Positions 24,553-33,720 of a DNA stretch of 64,000 nucleotides are shown here, piece by piece (the stretch's first letter is position 1; each line of letters opens with the position of its first letter). The notes under the pieces are model-generated. The model saw only the letters and a program-made list of their open reading frames with translations. It had not been told where the DNA came from and ran no database searches. This DNA comes from Paraburkholderia sp. GTDB lineage: Bacteria > Pseudomonadota > Gammaproteobacteria > Burkholderiales > Burkholderiaceae. The translations under genes and the position numbers were made by a program. The stretch is from positions 186,001-250,000 of the forward strand of contig SCRN01000025.1 in NCBI GenBank assembly GCA_004322045.1, written 5' to 3'.

Positions 24553-25380
24553 TCAAGGCTGCGCACGCCCCGCCAATGGATGGGCCGTCGCATCGACGAT
24601 TTCCTCAAACCCTTCGAGCACCAGACTCGACTCCCGTGGAACACCCAGCATGTTGAACGAATAGACTTGCGGGTAGCGGTTCCGTGCCTCGCCCCGAAAA
24701 TTCCCCGGATTGAATAGCGGGCTGATGTGCCAGCACAGCCGGTAGCGTTGCGCCCACAAATATTCGATAAGCGCAGGGGAGTTGGAGACCCGATCGTTTT
24801 CAATGAACAACAGAGGACGGTGCGTCGCGATCACGCCTCGGGCGCCTTGCAACACTTGCAGCTCGAACCCTTCGACGTCGACCTTCAACAAGTGAACGGC
24901 CCGCCCCTGCATCATCTCGTCGAGTCGCACGCACGGCACCCGAATACCATCGTTCAACGGTTCCGTGCGCGCCGACACCGCCCCGAAATTACCTGTGCGC
25001 CGGTAGTCGGGCGACGCGAACCAGACCGTTCCGGCATCCGCTGCGCACGCGAACGGCCACGCGGTCACATTGTCCACGGCGTTCAGTGCGAGATTCGCGC
25101 ACAGGTTCTGAAACACGAACGGCTGCGGCTCGAAGGCGATCACGTCGACACCGACCGCCTTGGCCGCCTTTGCGAGCGGCACCGTCTGGCTGCCAATATT
25201 GGCTCCTACCTCGACGATGGCGCCCGGCCCATTGATACATTGCAACAGCAACTGCGTTTCGACCTCGGCGTACTCGCCATATTGGATCAACGCTTGCCCG
25301 ACATATTCGTCGAAGCGATTGGCGAGCATGGTTCCGTGTCGGGTGTCGACTAGAACGTAGGGGTCTGCGGCGTGTGGCAT
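24553..25380 (-). CDS. FkbM-family methyltransferase
   Basis: SAM-dependent O-methyltransferase of 275 residues. Motif I is GAIVEVGANIGSQTVPLAK (about 52-70), followed by VIAFEPQPFVFQNLCANLALN, and the FkbM hallmark LLKVDVEGFELQVLQGA. FkbM enzymes usually methylate sugar hydroxyls on glycans or natural products. It points left toward the autotransporter and sulfotransferase genes but is 480 bases from them, so a shared role in surface glycan decoration is suggested by position only. Confidence 0.88.
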   Translation of the reverse strand: MPHAADPYVLVDTRHGTMLANRFDEYVGQALIQYGEYAEVETQLLLQCINGPGAIVEVGANIGSQTVPLAKAAKAVGVDVIAFEPQPFVFQNLCANLALNAVDNVTAWPFACAADAGTVWFASPDYRRTGNFGAVSARTEPLNDGIRVPCVRLDEMMQGRAVHLLKVDVEGFELQVLQGARGVIATHRPLLFIENDRVSNSPALIEYLWAQRYRLCWHISPLFNPGNFRGEARNRYPQVYSFNMLGVPRESSLVLEGFEEIVDATAHPLAGRAQP

Positions 25381-25544
25381 GGGGCTAGCGGCTCACCTTG
25401 ATGGACTGAGGCGTCGGGATCGGGCGCGGTCATGCATAGTCTATCCGGGGGGCCGACATAATGCGCCGCCACCACACTCAACCGGTGTGGATGCAGCGTG
25501 CTGCTATCCGCATGCGTAGAAAAATCCAACGCGCGTCACGCTCT

Positions 25545-26285
25545 TCATCGCCCCGCTTCCCCCTCGAACAGTTCGACGTGCTCGTCGAATACGCGCTGTT
25601 GGCGCAGCAGCGCGTCGTCGAGGTGCGCAAGCAGAGCACGTTCCGCCGCATCCGGATCGTGCGCGACTAGCGCGTCGAGCACGCGCTGGTGCTGCGCGAG
25701 CGTCATCGCTCCCTCTTCCGGCTCGCGCGCAGTCACGTAGCGCACCCGATCGATAGGCGCCCTGACCAAGTCGATCAATTGCAGGACCTTAGGCAGCCGA
25801 GCCGCCGCGCCCACTGCCGCATGAAATCGGTTGTCCTGCCGGATCGCTTCCACCGGATCGTTCCGCCCGATCGCACGCCGGTGCGCTTCCTGAATGTCGT
25901 GCAAGGTATCGAGTTCGCGCGCGGTGATCAGTTCGGCCGCGCGGCGAATGCTCGCGCTTTCGAGTACACGCCGAATCAACGCGCCTTCGGTGAACTGCTC
26001 TCGCAGCACCGGCGCGACGAAGGTGCCGGACTGAGCCGCGATCGTGACGAGTTCTTCGCGGGCGAGCCGCTGAAGCGCCTCGCGCACCGGCGTGCGCGAA
26101 ATGCCCAGCGTTTCGCTCAACGCGCGCTCGAAGATCACGTCCGACGGCAAAACGGCCATGGTGATGATCGCCTCACGCAGCAGATCGTAAATCTGCGTGG
26201 ACAGCGGCTGCGCGCGGTCCAGCGACGTGGCACGCGGCAGCACACGGGTGATGAACTGCTGGGGATCGTTACGGTCGGTTTTCAT
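25545..26285 (-). CDS. GntR-family (FadR subfamily) transcriptional regulator
   Basis: A 246-residue regulator with an N-terminal winged helix (PLSTQIYDLLREAIITMAV, then LSETLGISRTPVREALQRLAREELV, about residues 25-90) and a C-terminal FCD all-helical ligand domain (FHAAVGAAARLPKVLQLI and HQRVLDALVAHDPDAAERALLAHL) with histidines that bind a metal and a carboxylate effector. The ATG at 26285 was chosen because it gives the usual GntR length. It is divergent from the sugar/sugar-acid operon starting at 26563 and most likely represses it through the palindrome at 26431. Confidence 0.92.
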   Translation of the reverse strand: MKTDRNDPQQFITRVLPRATSLDRAQPLSTQIYDLLREAIITMAVLPSDVIFERALSETLGISRTPVREALQRLAREELVTIAAQSGTFVAPVLREQFTEGALIRRVLESASIRRAAELITARELDTLHDIQEAHRRAIGRNDPVEAIRQDNRFHAAVGAAARLPKVLQLIDLVRAPIDRVRYVTAREPEEGAMTLAQHQRVLDALVAHDPDAAERALLAHLDDALLRQQRVFDEHVELFEGEAGR

Positions 26286-26430
26286 GAGCCATGGGCAGGG
26301 CGCGCCCCAATCAAACAATCATTCTACGGGCCGGCGGCCGCGCGACTCATGCATTGATCGTTCCGACGCAGCCAGCGGGAGACGCACCTCGTCGAGCGAC
26401 ATGAAGAAATTCCATTCATCATGCTGTTCA

Positions 26431-26444
26431 ACTAGTATATTAGT
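26431..26444. promoter_or_regulatory. candidate GntR/FadR operator
   Basis: ACTAGTATATTAGT is a palindrome with one mismatched pair, set in an AT-rich stretch between the divergent GntR gene and the transporter operon. Its form resembles the TAGTATACTA-like sites used by FadR-subfamily regulators of sugar-acid genes. Confidence 0.55.
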
Positions 26445-26562
26445 CAACCGAGGCGTTGCCATCGACTCGGCCCGACCTCCTCGTCCCCCTGCGCCCCTTG
26501 AGCTTGGCAGGCATCGCCGCGTTGCGCGTGGACGTTCCAATCAGATCAAAAGGAGACAGCAA

Positions 26563-27588
26563 GTGCGTTCGTACCTCGCTTCTGCAGTGCTCGGATTTTG
26601 TCTCGTTGCCAACGGCGCGGCGCAGGCGCAAACCGCAGCCGCCGGCAGCACCGCGGCGATGAAGGTCGCGCTTTCCAACAATTACGCCGGCAACAGCTGG
26701 CGCCAGACCATGCTCAAAAGCTGGGCTGAAGTGGCGGACCCCGCCGTCAAGGCCGGCATCGTTGCGGCGGCGCCCACTTTCACGACGGCAGAGAATCAGG
26801 CCACCGAGCAGGCGCAACAAATTCAGAATCTCATCTTGCAGGGCTACAAAGCCATCGCCATCGACGCCGCCTCGCCCACCGCGCTCAACGGCGTGATCAA
26901 GCAGGCATGCGCGGCGGGCGTGACCGTGGTCACGTTCGACGGCATCGCAACGGAACCCTGTGCGTATCGCATCGCCGTCGATTTCCATCAACTCGGCGCC
27001 ATGCAGATCGACTACATGGCCAAACGCCTGAACGGCAAAGGCAATCTCCTCGAAATCCGCGGTCTGGCCGGCGTATCGGTCGACGACGAGATTCACCGAG
27101 GCATCACCGACGAAATCAAGAAGTATCCGGGCTTGAAAATCGTCGGTTCCGTGCACGGCGACTGGACGCAAACGGTCGCGCAAAAGCAGGTGGCCGGCAT
27201 CTTGCCGACGCTGCCCAAGATCGACGGCGTCGTCGCCCAAGGAGGCGATGGCTACGGCGCGGCCAACGCGATCAAGGAAGCCGGGCGCCCTACCCCGATC
27301 ATCATTCTCGGCAACCGCCAGGAAGAGCTCGCTTGGTGGGCGCAGCAGCGTAAGAACGGTGGGTACGAGACGCTCTCCGTAACCATCCCGCCCGGCTGCT
27401 CCACTTTTGCGTTCTGGGTCACGCAGCAGTTGCTCGCGGGCAAAAAACTCCCGCACGATATCCGCATGCCGCTCATGGCCGTCACGGCCGACGAGCTCGA
27501 CGCCGTTCTTGCGAAGACGCCTCCGGGCGGTATCGCCAACAAGCTGTATAGCCGCGACGAGGTGACGAAGATCGTCGACGCCAAATAG
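26563..27588 (+). CDS. sugar ABC transporter substrate-binding protein (ribose/xylose type)
   Basis: Periplasmic binding protein of 341 residues with the type 1 fold of ribose/galactose-binding proteins. A signal peptide ends ANGAAQAQ at about residue 23. The mature part shows ALSNNYAGNSWRQTM, a QAQQIQNLILQGYKAIAIDAASPTAL segment and VVAQGGDGYGAANAIKEAG. The start is GTG 26563 behind AGGAG with seven-base spacing; the open frame extends upstream but without such a site. It is the first gene of the operon divergent from the GntR regulator. The ligand is unknown: a pentose, hexose or sugar acid or lactone is plausible from the downstream enzymes. Confidence 0.92.
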   Translation: MRSYLASAVLGFCLVANGAAQAQTAAAGSTAAMKVALSNNYAGNSWRQTMLKSWAEVADPAVKAGIVAAAPTFTTAENQATEQAQQIQNLILQGYKAIAIDAASPTALNGVIKQACAAGVTVVTFDGIATEPCAYRIAVDFHQLGAMQIDYMAKRLNGKGNLLEIRGLAGVSVDDEIHRGITDEIKKYPGLKIVGSVHGDWTQTVAQKQVAGILPTLPKIDGVVAQGGDGYGAANAIKEAGRPTPIIILGNRQEELAWWAQQRKNGGYETLSVTIPPGCSTFAFWVTQQLLAGKKLPHDIRMPLMAVTADELDAVLAKTPPGGIANKLYSRDEVTKIVDAK

Positions 27589-27635
27589 GCGCTTGTCGCC
27601 ATGGACACGGGACGAACGACACGCAGGAGGACGAA

Positions 27636-29171
27636 TTGATCGACGCGCATGCTCCCGCGCCGCCGCGGTCGAACGGCGCACCGCCGGCGCTGATCTCGCT
27701 CGAGGGAATCGGCAAAACCTTCGGCCGCGTGCGAGCGCTGGCGGACATCCGCTTCGAATTTCGCTCCGGCGAATGCGTCGGCATCGCCGGCCACAACGGT
27801 GCGGGCAAATCGACGCTGATGGCCGTGCTCACGGGTGTGTTTCGGCCCGACGAAGGGACCATGACGATAGAGGGCCGTCAAGTCTCGGGCTACGATCCCA
27901 ATGCGGCTCGCGCCGCCGGTGTGCGCTGCGTGTTTCAAGAGCTATCGCTGTGCGCGAACCTGAGCGTGGCCGAGAACATGCCGATCCTGCATCCGGAACT
28001 TCGCGGACACGATTGGCGGCGCCGCGCCACGCGCCTCATGCTCGAGCAGCTCGATGCGATCTTTCCGGGGCATGGCATGAAGGGGCACGAACTGATCGCA
28101 GACCTCACGCTGACCCAGCGGCAAATGGTGGAGATCGCGCGCGCGTTCACGGTAGTCAGCGATCCCGTGAAGCTCGTGATCCTCGACGAGCCCACTTCGA
28201 GTCTCGACGCGCATACCGCCGCACAGTTGCTCGCTTTCGTCGGAAAGGCCGGTGAGCGCGGCATCGCGACGATCCTCATCAGCCACATGCTCGGCGAGAT
28301 CGTGCACGCGGCGCATCGCGTACTGGTGATGCGCGATGGCCGTGTGGCGGCAGTCCTGCCGCGTGAGGCGATTACGCACGATGCGATCGTGGCCGCGATG
28401 GGCCAGGATCTCGATGCCGGCGCCGTACGAGCGACGCGCGGCGAGACCAGCCGCGGCAATACCCACGCGGCGCCCGCCTACCACTGGACGATCGGGGCCG
28501 GCGCGAGGACGCGAATCGATGCGCGGCGCGGCGAAATCATCGGCTTCGCGGGGCTTGCGGGCCAAGGACAGAGCGAAGCCTTGCTGACGATCTTCGAAGC
28601 GGCCACGAAGGGACGCGAACGCGTGGCGTTCGTGGCGGGCGACCGCTCGCGCGACGGCGTCTTTCCGCTATGGTCGATCGCGCAGAACCTAGACGTACGG
28701 TGGCTGCTCGACGCTCGCCGCAACGCTGAGTCAAACGCGACGCCGCTCGCCCTGCTGCCACGCTTGATCGATCGCCGCGCGGCCCGCGCGCTCGCCACCG
28801 CGTGGACGGAGCGCATCGGCATACGCGGCGCGCCTTCCGGTGCGGGCATTCTCTCGCTGTCGGGCGGCAATCAGCAGAAGGTGCTGTTCGCACGCGCTCT
28901 GGCATCCGACGCTCAACTGATCCTGATGGACGACCCCACACGCGGCGTCGACATCGGCACGAAGCGCGAGCTGTACAAGCTCATTCGCGAAGAAGCGGAG
29001 CGCGGCCGCACGTTCATCTGGTACACGACAGAGAACGATGAATTCGCTCACTGCGGCCGAACCTATGTTTTCCGCGCGGGTCGAGTGACGCGGCTGCTGC
29101 ATGCACACGAATGCAACGAGCAGTCGCTGCTGGCGGCGAGCTTCGCTGACTTCGAGGGGGTTCCGATTTGA
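27636..29171 (+). CDS. sugar ABC transporter ATP-binding protein (RbsA/XylG type)
   Basis: ATPase of 511 residues made of two fused nucleotide-binding domains. The first has an intact Walker A, GHNGAGKST (52-60), and Walker B LVILDEPTSSLD with a weak signature (LTQRQMVEIARAF). The second has a degenerate P-loop (GLAGQGQSE) but a good LSGGNQQKVLFARAL and LILMDDPTRGVD, the normal RbsA asymmetry. It starts at TTG 27636 after CAGGAGG. Its stop overlaps the permease start (TTGA). Confidence 0.95.
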   Translation: MIDAHAPAPPRSNGAPPALISLEGIGKTFGRVRALADIRFEFRSGECVGIAGHNGAGKSTLMAVLTGVFRPDEGTMTIEGRQVSGYDPNAARAAGVRCVFQELSLCANLSVAENMPILHPELRGHDWRRRATRLMLEQLDAIFPGHGMKGHELIADLTLTQRQMVEIARAFTVVSDPVKLVILDEPTSSLDAHTAAQLLAFVGKAGERGIATILISHMLGEIVHAAHRVLVMRDGRVAAVLPREAITHDAIVAAMGQDLDAGAVRATRGETSRGNTHAAPAYHWTIGAGARTRIDARRGEIIGFAGLAGQGQSEALLTIFEAATKGRERVAFVAGDRSRDGVFPLWSIAQNLDVRWLLDARRNAESNATPLALLPRLIDRRAARALATAWTERIGIRGAPSGAGILSLSGGNQQKVLFARALASDAQLILMDDPTRGVDIGTKRELYKLIREEAERGRTFIWYTTENDEFAHCGRTYVFRAGRVTRLLHAHECNEQSLLAASFADFEGVPI

Positions 29172-30106
29172 ACTGGACGCTAGACCGCGCGACGCTGCGC
29201 GCGCTGCTGCCCGCGTTTTCCCTCGTCGCGGTGCTGGTGCCGATCTTCTTCCTGCAGCCCGCCACCTTCAGCTATTTCGGCCTTGGCCTGCTGCTCAATC
29301 TTGCGGTACCGCTCGTGCTCGCGACGCTCGCGCAACTGGCGATCATCACCGCGAACGATCTCGATCTGTCGATCGGGCCTTTCGTGAGTTTGGTCGCCTG
29401 CATCGGCGCGACGCTGCTGGCCGACCGGCCGCTCGTCGGCCTCGCGGCGCTCGCCGGTTGCGTGCTTCTCTATGCGGCCGTGGGCGCCCTCGTCGAATTC
29501 CGGCAGATTCCCTCCATCGTCGTGACGCTCGGTCTCTCGTTCGTCTGGAACGGGCTTGCCGTGTTGCTGCTGCCCACACCGGGCGGCACGAGCCCCGCGT
29601 GGCTCACTTCGGTCATGGGCTATCAAACGCCTTTCGTCGCCGCGCCGATCCTCTGGTCGACGCTGATCGCCGTGCTCGTGCATCTGCTGCTGATGCGCTC
29701 TTCCTTCGGCGTGCGGCTGCGCGGCACGGGCGGCAACCCGCGCGCGATGCGGCGTTTCGGCTGGTCGCTCGTACGCGGCAAGGCGCTGCTGTACGGCATC
29801 GCGGCGATCTTCGGCGTGCTCTCGGGGCTCTGCCTGCTTGGCCTGACCACGTCCGCGGATGCCAATCTCGCCCTACGCTACACGTTACTTTCGATCGCCG
29901 CCGTCATACTGGGGGGAGGCGAATTCATCGGCGGACGCGTTTCGGTGATAGGCGCCGTATTGGGCGCGACGACGCTCACGCTCGCAGCCTCGTTTCTCGC
30001 TTTTCTGAACGTGTCGCCCGATTGGCAAGTCGGCATGCAAGGCGCGATCCTGATCGTCGTGCTTTCGCTGCGCGTGCTGCTGCAACGACGCGGAGATCAA
30101 TCATGA
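29168..30106 (+). CDS. sugar ABC transporter permease 1 (RbsC type)
   Basis: Inner-membrane permease of 312 residues with about eight to ten helices. ITANDLDLSIGPFVSLVACIGATLL is the characteristic RbsC-family motif near the start of the conserved core, and GGGEFIGGRVSVIGAVLGATTLTLAASFL the C-terminal one. It starts at a TTG overlapping the ATPase stop by four bases and overlaps the next permease start by four bases. Two different permeases suggest a heterodimeric channel. Confidence 0.93.
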   Translation: MNWTLDRATLRALLPAFSLVAVLVPIFFLQPATFSYFGLGLLLNLAVPLVLATLAQLAIITANDLDLSIGPFVSLVACIGATLLADRPLVGLAALAGCVLLYAAVGALVEFRQIPSIVVTLGLSFVWNGLAVLLLPTPGGTSPAWLTSVMGYQTPFVAAPILWSTLIAVLVHLLLMRSSFGVRLRGTGGNPRAMRRFGWSLVRGKALLYGIAAIFGVLSGLCLLGLTTSADANLALRYTLLSIAAVILGGGEFIGGRVSVIGAVLGATTLTLAASFLAFLNVSPDWQVGMQGAILIVVLSLRVLLQRRGDQS

Positions 30107-31131
30107 GCGGCAACGATTCAGGAGCCCGCACGCCGGCCAGCGTGCCAGCAACGGGCGGCGGGTCCGCCAAGCCTGCCCTGGTGTTTGACTTCGTGGCGCG
30201 GCTGCGCTCGTTGGAAGCGCCCTGGCTCTGGTCGTTCGCGGGCGCGCTCCTCGTTTGGTTCGTCATCGCCGGCGTGTTCGGCTTCTCGATTGCGGGCAAC
30301 GTCGTCGTCACCGCGCTGGTGTTTGCCGTTTTCATGGTGCTCGTGGGCCTCGGTCAGATGATCGTCATCACGGCCGGTCCAGGCAATATCGATTTGTCGA
30401 TGCCTTCCGCGATCGCCCTCAGCGGCGTATTGGGCGTGCAGTTGATGAAGGGCCGCGACGATTTGATTCTGCTCGGCATAGCGGTCGCGCTCGCCGTGGG
30501 CGTGCTCGTGGGCCTGGCGAACTATCTGCTGATCCGCGTCCTGCGCATTCCGCCCATCATCGCCACGCTCTCGTCGAGCTTCATCGTGCAGTCGGTCGCG
30601 ATCACGCAGAGCCGCGGCATGCCTGCGCCGCCCCAGGCACTGCAAGCATTCGCGAATGCACGGCTCATCGGCGTGCCCGATATCGCTTGGCTCGCGCTGG
30701 TGTTGTCGATCGCTCTTGCCTTCGCCCTCCATCGGACGGTGTTCGGCCGCGGTCTTTCAGCGCTCGGCCAAAACGCCCGGGCCGCTTGGCTGGCCGGTGT
30801 GCGAGTCGAACGCGTGCGCTGGGTGACCTATGTGCTCGCAGCCATCATCGCCGCGTTGACCGGGCTTCTGCTGGCGGCCGTGTCGGGCGGCGCCGCGCTC
30901 GACATGGGCGTGGAATACATGCTGATCTCGGTGGCGGTCGTCGTGATCGGCGGCACCGAGGTCGCGGGAGGCAAAGGCACCGTGGCGGGCGTCTGGGGCG
31001 CGTCGCTGTTCCTGTATCTCACCAATGCCATGCTCAACGCGTTGGGAGCCGGCGCCGGCGTACGTTCGATCGTGTACGGCGTGCTCATCATCGCGGTCGT
31101 CGTCGCGAGCGGACGAAAAGTGCGCCAATGA
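30103..31131 (+). CDS. sugar ABC transporter permease 2 (RbsC type)
   Basis: A 342-residue permease paralogous to its upstream neighbour, with a hydrophilic N-terminal tail of about 45 residues. The core shows VLVGLGQMIVITAGPGNIDLSMPSAIALSG and GGTEVAGGKGTVAGVWGASLFLYLTNAML, the RbsC signatures. ATG 30103 overlaps the previous stop (ATGA). It would pair with permease 1 and the fused ATPase to import the sugar delivered by the first gene product. Confidence 0.94.
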   Translation: MSGNDSGARTPASVPATGGGSAKPALVFDFVARLRSLEAPWLWSFAGALLVWFVIAGVFGFSIAGNVVVTALVFAVFMVLVGLGQMIVITAGPGNIDLSMPSAIALSGVLGVQLMKGRDDLILLGIAVALAVGVLVGLANYLLIRVLRIPPIIATLSSSFIVQSVAITQSRGMPAPPQALQAFANARLIGVPDIAWLALVLSIALAFALHRTVFGRGLSALGQNARAAWLAGVRVERVRWVTYVLAAIIAALTGLLLAAVSGGAALDMGVEYMLISVAVVVIGGTEVAGGKGTVAGVWGASLFLYLTNAMLNALGAGAGVRSIVYGVLIIAVVVASGRKVRQ

Positions 31132-31199
31132 GAAGCGCCGCGGCGCAATCGACTATCGCGACGCGATCGGAATCACTTTAGGAAAGTCGGAAAGCAAAC

Positions 31200-32117
31200 A
31201 TGAATCCCAACGAATACGAGGTCCACGACGCACGCTTTCGCCGGCTGCTTCAGCCGAATGCGCAGTTCGAAAAGCTCGCGGGCGGCTGCATGTGGGCCGA
31301 AGGGCCCGTGTGGTTTCCGGCGGCCGAATTTCTCGTGTGGAGCGACATCCCCAACAACCGCATGATGCGCTGGGTGCCAGGCATCGGCACGGGCGTGTTT
31401 CGCACGAACTCGAACTTCAGCAACGGCAACACGCTGGACCGGGAGTGCCGGCTCGTGAGCTGCGAGCACGGCACGCGCCGCGTCACGCGCACAGAGCACG
31501 ATGGCTGCATCACCGTCATCGCGGACCACCACGACGGCCGCAGGTTCAATTCGCCGAACGACGTGGTCGTGCACTCGGACGGCTCCGTGTGGTTCACCGA
31601 TCCCGACTACGGCATCCTGAGCGACTACGAAGGCCATCGCGCGCCGAGCGAGATCGGTGCATGTCACGTGTACCGCGTCGCGCCGGAAACCGGGGAGGTG
31701 CAGCGCGTGGCCGACGACTTCGCCAAGCCGAACGGCCTGGCCTTCTCCCCGGACGAAGCACGACTCTACGTGGCCGATTCCGGCGCGTCGCATATCGAGA
31801 ACGGCCCGCGCCATATCAGGGTATTCGACGTCGACGCACGCGGCCGCTTGCGCAACGGGCGCGTGTTCGCTGAAGTCGCACCGGGTGTGCCGGACGGCAT
31901 GCGCGTGGACGAGCATGGCAACGTGTGGACGAGCGCCGGCGACGGCATTCATTGCTATGCGCCCGACGGTGCCCTGCTCGGCAAGCTTCTCGTACCCGAA
32001 GCCGTGGCGAATCTCGTCTTCGGCGGGCCGCTGCGCAATCGTCTTTTCATCGCGGCAAGCACTTCGGTGTATTCGCTCTATGTCGGCGTGCGCGGCACTT
32101 ACGCGGGAGGCCAGTGA
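31200..32117 (+). CDS. SMP-30/gluconolactonase-family lactonase
   Basis: A 305-residue six-bladed beta-propeller sugar lactonase. Family marks are GCMWAEGPVWFPAAEFLVWSDIPNNRMMRW with the metal-ligand glutamate, RRFNSPNDVVVHSDGSVWFTDPDYG with the asparagine ligand, and FAKPNGLAFSPDEARLYVADSG with the aspartate ligand and catalytic base region. It opens an aldonolactone to the aldonic acid, the substrate type of the next enzyme. Its TGA overlaps the next ATG by one base. Confidence 0.93.
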   Translation: MNPNEYEVHDARFRRLLQPNAQFEKLAGGCMWAEGPVWFPAAEFLVWSDIPNNRMMRWVPGIGTGVFRTNSNFSNGNTLDRECRLVSCEHGTRRVTRTEHDGCITVIADHHDGRRFNSPNDVVVHSDGSVWFTDPDYGILSDYEGHRAPSEIGACHVYRVAPETGEVQRVADDFAKPNGLAFSPDEARLYVADSGASHIENGPRHIRVFDVDARGRLRNGRVFAEVAPGVPDGMRVDEHGNVWTSAGDGIHCYAPDGALLGKLLVPEAVANLVFGGPLRNRLFIAASTSVYSLYVGVRGTYAGGQ

Positions 32118-33673
32118 TGACCCCGGAGAACCGACCCACTATGCCGCAGCTTTCCGGCGCGGTGATTCTGCTCGATCCGCGCGACGACGTCGCGCTCGCG
32201 CGCGAACAACTGTTGCCCGGCACGCCGCTCGACGCCGAGCGTCGCGTCGCCGGTCTCATTCCCCCCGGCCACAAGGTTGCGCTGCGCGACGTCGCGCCGG
32301 GCGCGCCGGTACGCCGCTACGGGCAAATCATCGGCTTCGCGAGCCGCCCGATCCGATGCGGAGAGCACGTCCATACTCATAACCTTTCGATGGGCGAGTT
32401 CGAGCGCGACTATGCATTCGGCGTGGATGCCCACGAGACGCCGCCTGCCGCGCAGCGCGCGACCTTCGACGGCATTCGTCGTGCGGATGGCCGCATCGCG
32501 ACGCGCAACTACATTGGGATTCTGACGACGGTCAACTGTTCGGCCACCGTCGCACGTGCGATTGCCGATCACTTTCGTCGCGACATTCATCCCGAGGCGC
32601 TCGAAGCTTTCCCGAACGTGGACGGCGTGGTGGCGCTCACGCATGGACAAGGGTGCGCGATGGCCTCCGAAGGCGAGCCGATCGCCGTGCTGCGACGTAC
32701 GCTCGCTGGCTATGCAAGGCATCCTAATTTCTTCGCGGTCCTCATCGTCGGGCTCGGCTGCGAAACGAATCAAATCGATGCCCTGGTCGAGACCGAGCAT
32801 CTCGAACGTAGCGCGCAGCTCGCGACGATGACGATCCAACAAACCGGCGGAACGGCCCGCACGGTGGCCGCGGGCATCGAACGCGTGCGTGATCTGCTCG
32901 CGCAAGCAAACCGTGTGACGCGCGCGCCGGTGGACGCGAGCCATCTGCTGGTGGGGCTGCAATGCGGCGGCTCGGACGGTTACTCGGGCATCACGGCCAA
33001 CCCCGCGCTCGGATCTGCCGTAGATCGCCTAGTGGCGCACCGTGGCACCGCGATCCTTTCCGAAACGCCCGAGATCTACGGCGCGGAGCACCTGCTGACG
33101 CGCCGCGCCGCCTCGCGCGAGGTCGGTGAAAAGCTCGTCGCGCGGCTGCGCTGGTGGGAGGAGTATTGCGCACGCATGAACGCGAACATGAACAACAACC
33201 CTTCGGCCGGCAACAAGGCGGGCGGCTTAACGACGATCCTCGAGAAATCGCTCGGCGCGGTGGCGAAGGGGGGCACCACGCAACTCGTCGAAACGTACGA
33301 ATACGCAGAGCCAGTGCGCGCGCGTGGGCTCGTCTTCATGGATACGCCCGGCTACGATCCCGTTTCCGCGACGGGCCAAGTGGCCGGCGGCGCCAACTTG
33401 ATCTGCTTTACCACCGGACGCGGTTCCGCCTACGGCTGCGCGCCCGCGCCCTCGCTCAAATTCGGCACGAATACCGCCTTATGGCTGCGCCAGGAAGAGG
33501 ACATCGATCTGAACTGCGGGACCATCTTGGACGGCGAGCAGAGCGTCGAAGAGGTCGGCGCCGCGATCTTCGAACTCATGCTCGCGACGGCATCGGGGCA
33601 ACGCACGAAGAGCGAAAACCATGGGTATGGGCAGAACGAATTCGTACCGTGGCAGTTGGGGGCGATTATGTGA
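32117..33673 (+). CDS. UxaA/GarD-family sugar-acid dehydratase (altronate dehydratase-like)
   Basis: A 518-residue hydro-lyase with an N-terminal SAF domain (VRRYGQIIGFASRPIRCGEHVHTHNL, about 65-95) and the large C-terminal catalytic domain containing GLGCETNQID, LQCGGSDGYSGITANPALG, and NMNNNPSAGNKAGGLTTILEKSLGA. UxaA and GarD dehydrate altronate or galactarate using Fe(II). With the upstream lactonase and transporter this completes uptake, lactone opening and dehydration to a 2-keto-3-deoxy acid. The exact sugar acid cannot be read from sequence. GGGAGG precedes the ATG. Confidence 0.92.
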   Translation: MTPENRPTMPQLSGAVILLDPRDDVALAREQLLPGTPLDAERRVAGLIPPGHKVALRDVAPGAPVRRYGQIIGFASRPIRCGEHVHTHNLSMGEFERDYAFGVDAHETPPAAQRATFDGIRRADGRIATRNYIGILTTVNCSATVARAIADHFRRDIHPEALEAFPNVDGVVALTHGQGCAMASEGEPIAVLRRTLAGYARHPNFFAVLIVGLGCETNQIDALVETEHLERSAQLATMTIQQTGGTARTVAAGIERVRDLLAQANRVTRAPVDASHLLVGLQCGGSDGYSGITANPALGSAVDRLVAHRGTAILSETPEIYGAEHLLTRRAASREVGEKLVARLRWWEEYCARMNANMNNNPSAGNKAGGLTTILEKSLGAVAKGGTTQLVETYEYAEPVRARGLVFMDTPGYDPVSATGQVAGGANLICFTTGRGSAYGCAPAPSLKFGTNTALWLRQEEDIDLNCGTILDGEQSVEEVGAAIFELMLATASGQRTKSENHGYGQNEFVPWQLGAIM

Positions 33674-33684
33674 GGACCGCGCCC

Positions 33685-33707
33685 CACCCCATCGCCAAGA
33701 TGGGGTG
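33685..33707. terminator. bidirectional hairpin between convergent genes
   Basis: CACCCCATC-GCCAA-GATGGGGTG, a perfect nine-base stem in the 47-base gap between the dehydratase and the leftward phosphatase gene. There is no T run on either strand. Confidence 0.55.
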
Positions 33708-33720
33708 AGCGCGCCGCGCC

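Noticed and set aside
26197-26562. Extended N-terminus of the sugar-binding protein
   Set aside because: The 122 upstream codons overlap the divergent GntR gene and lack a signal peptide; the GTG at 26563 has an ideal AGGAG and a signal peptide directly after it.
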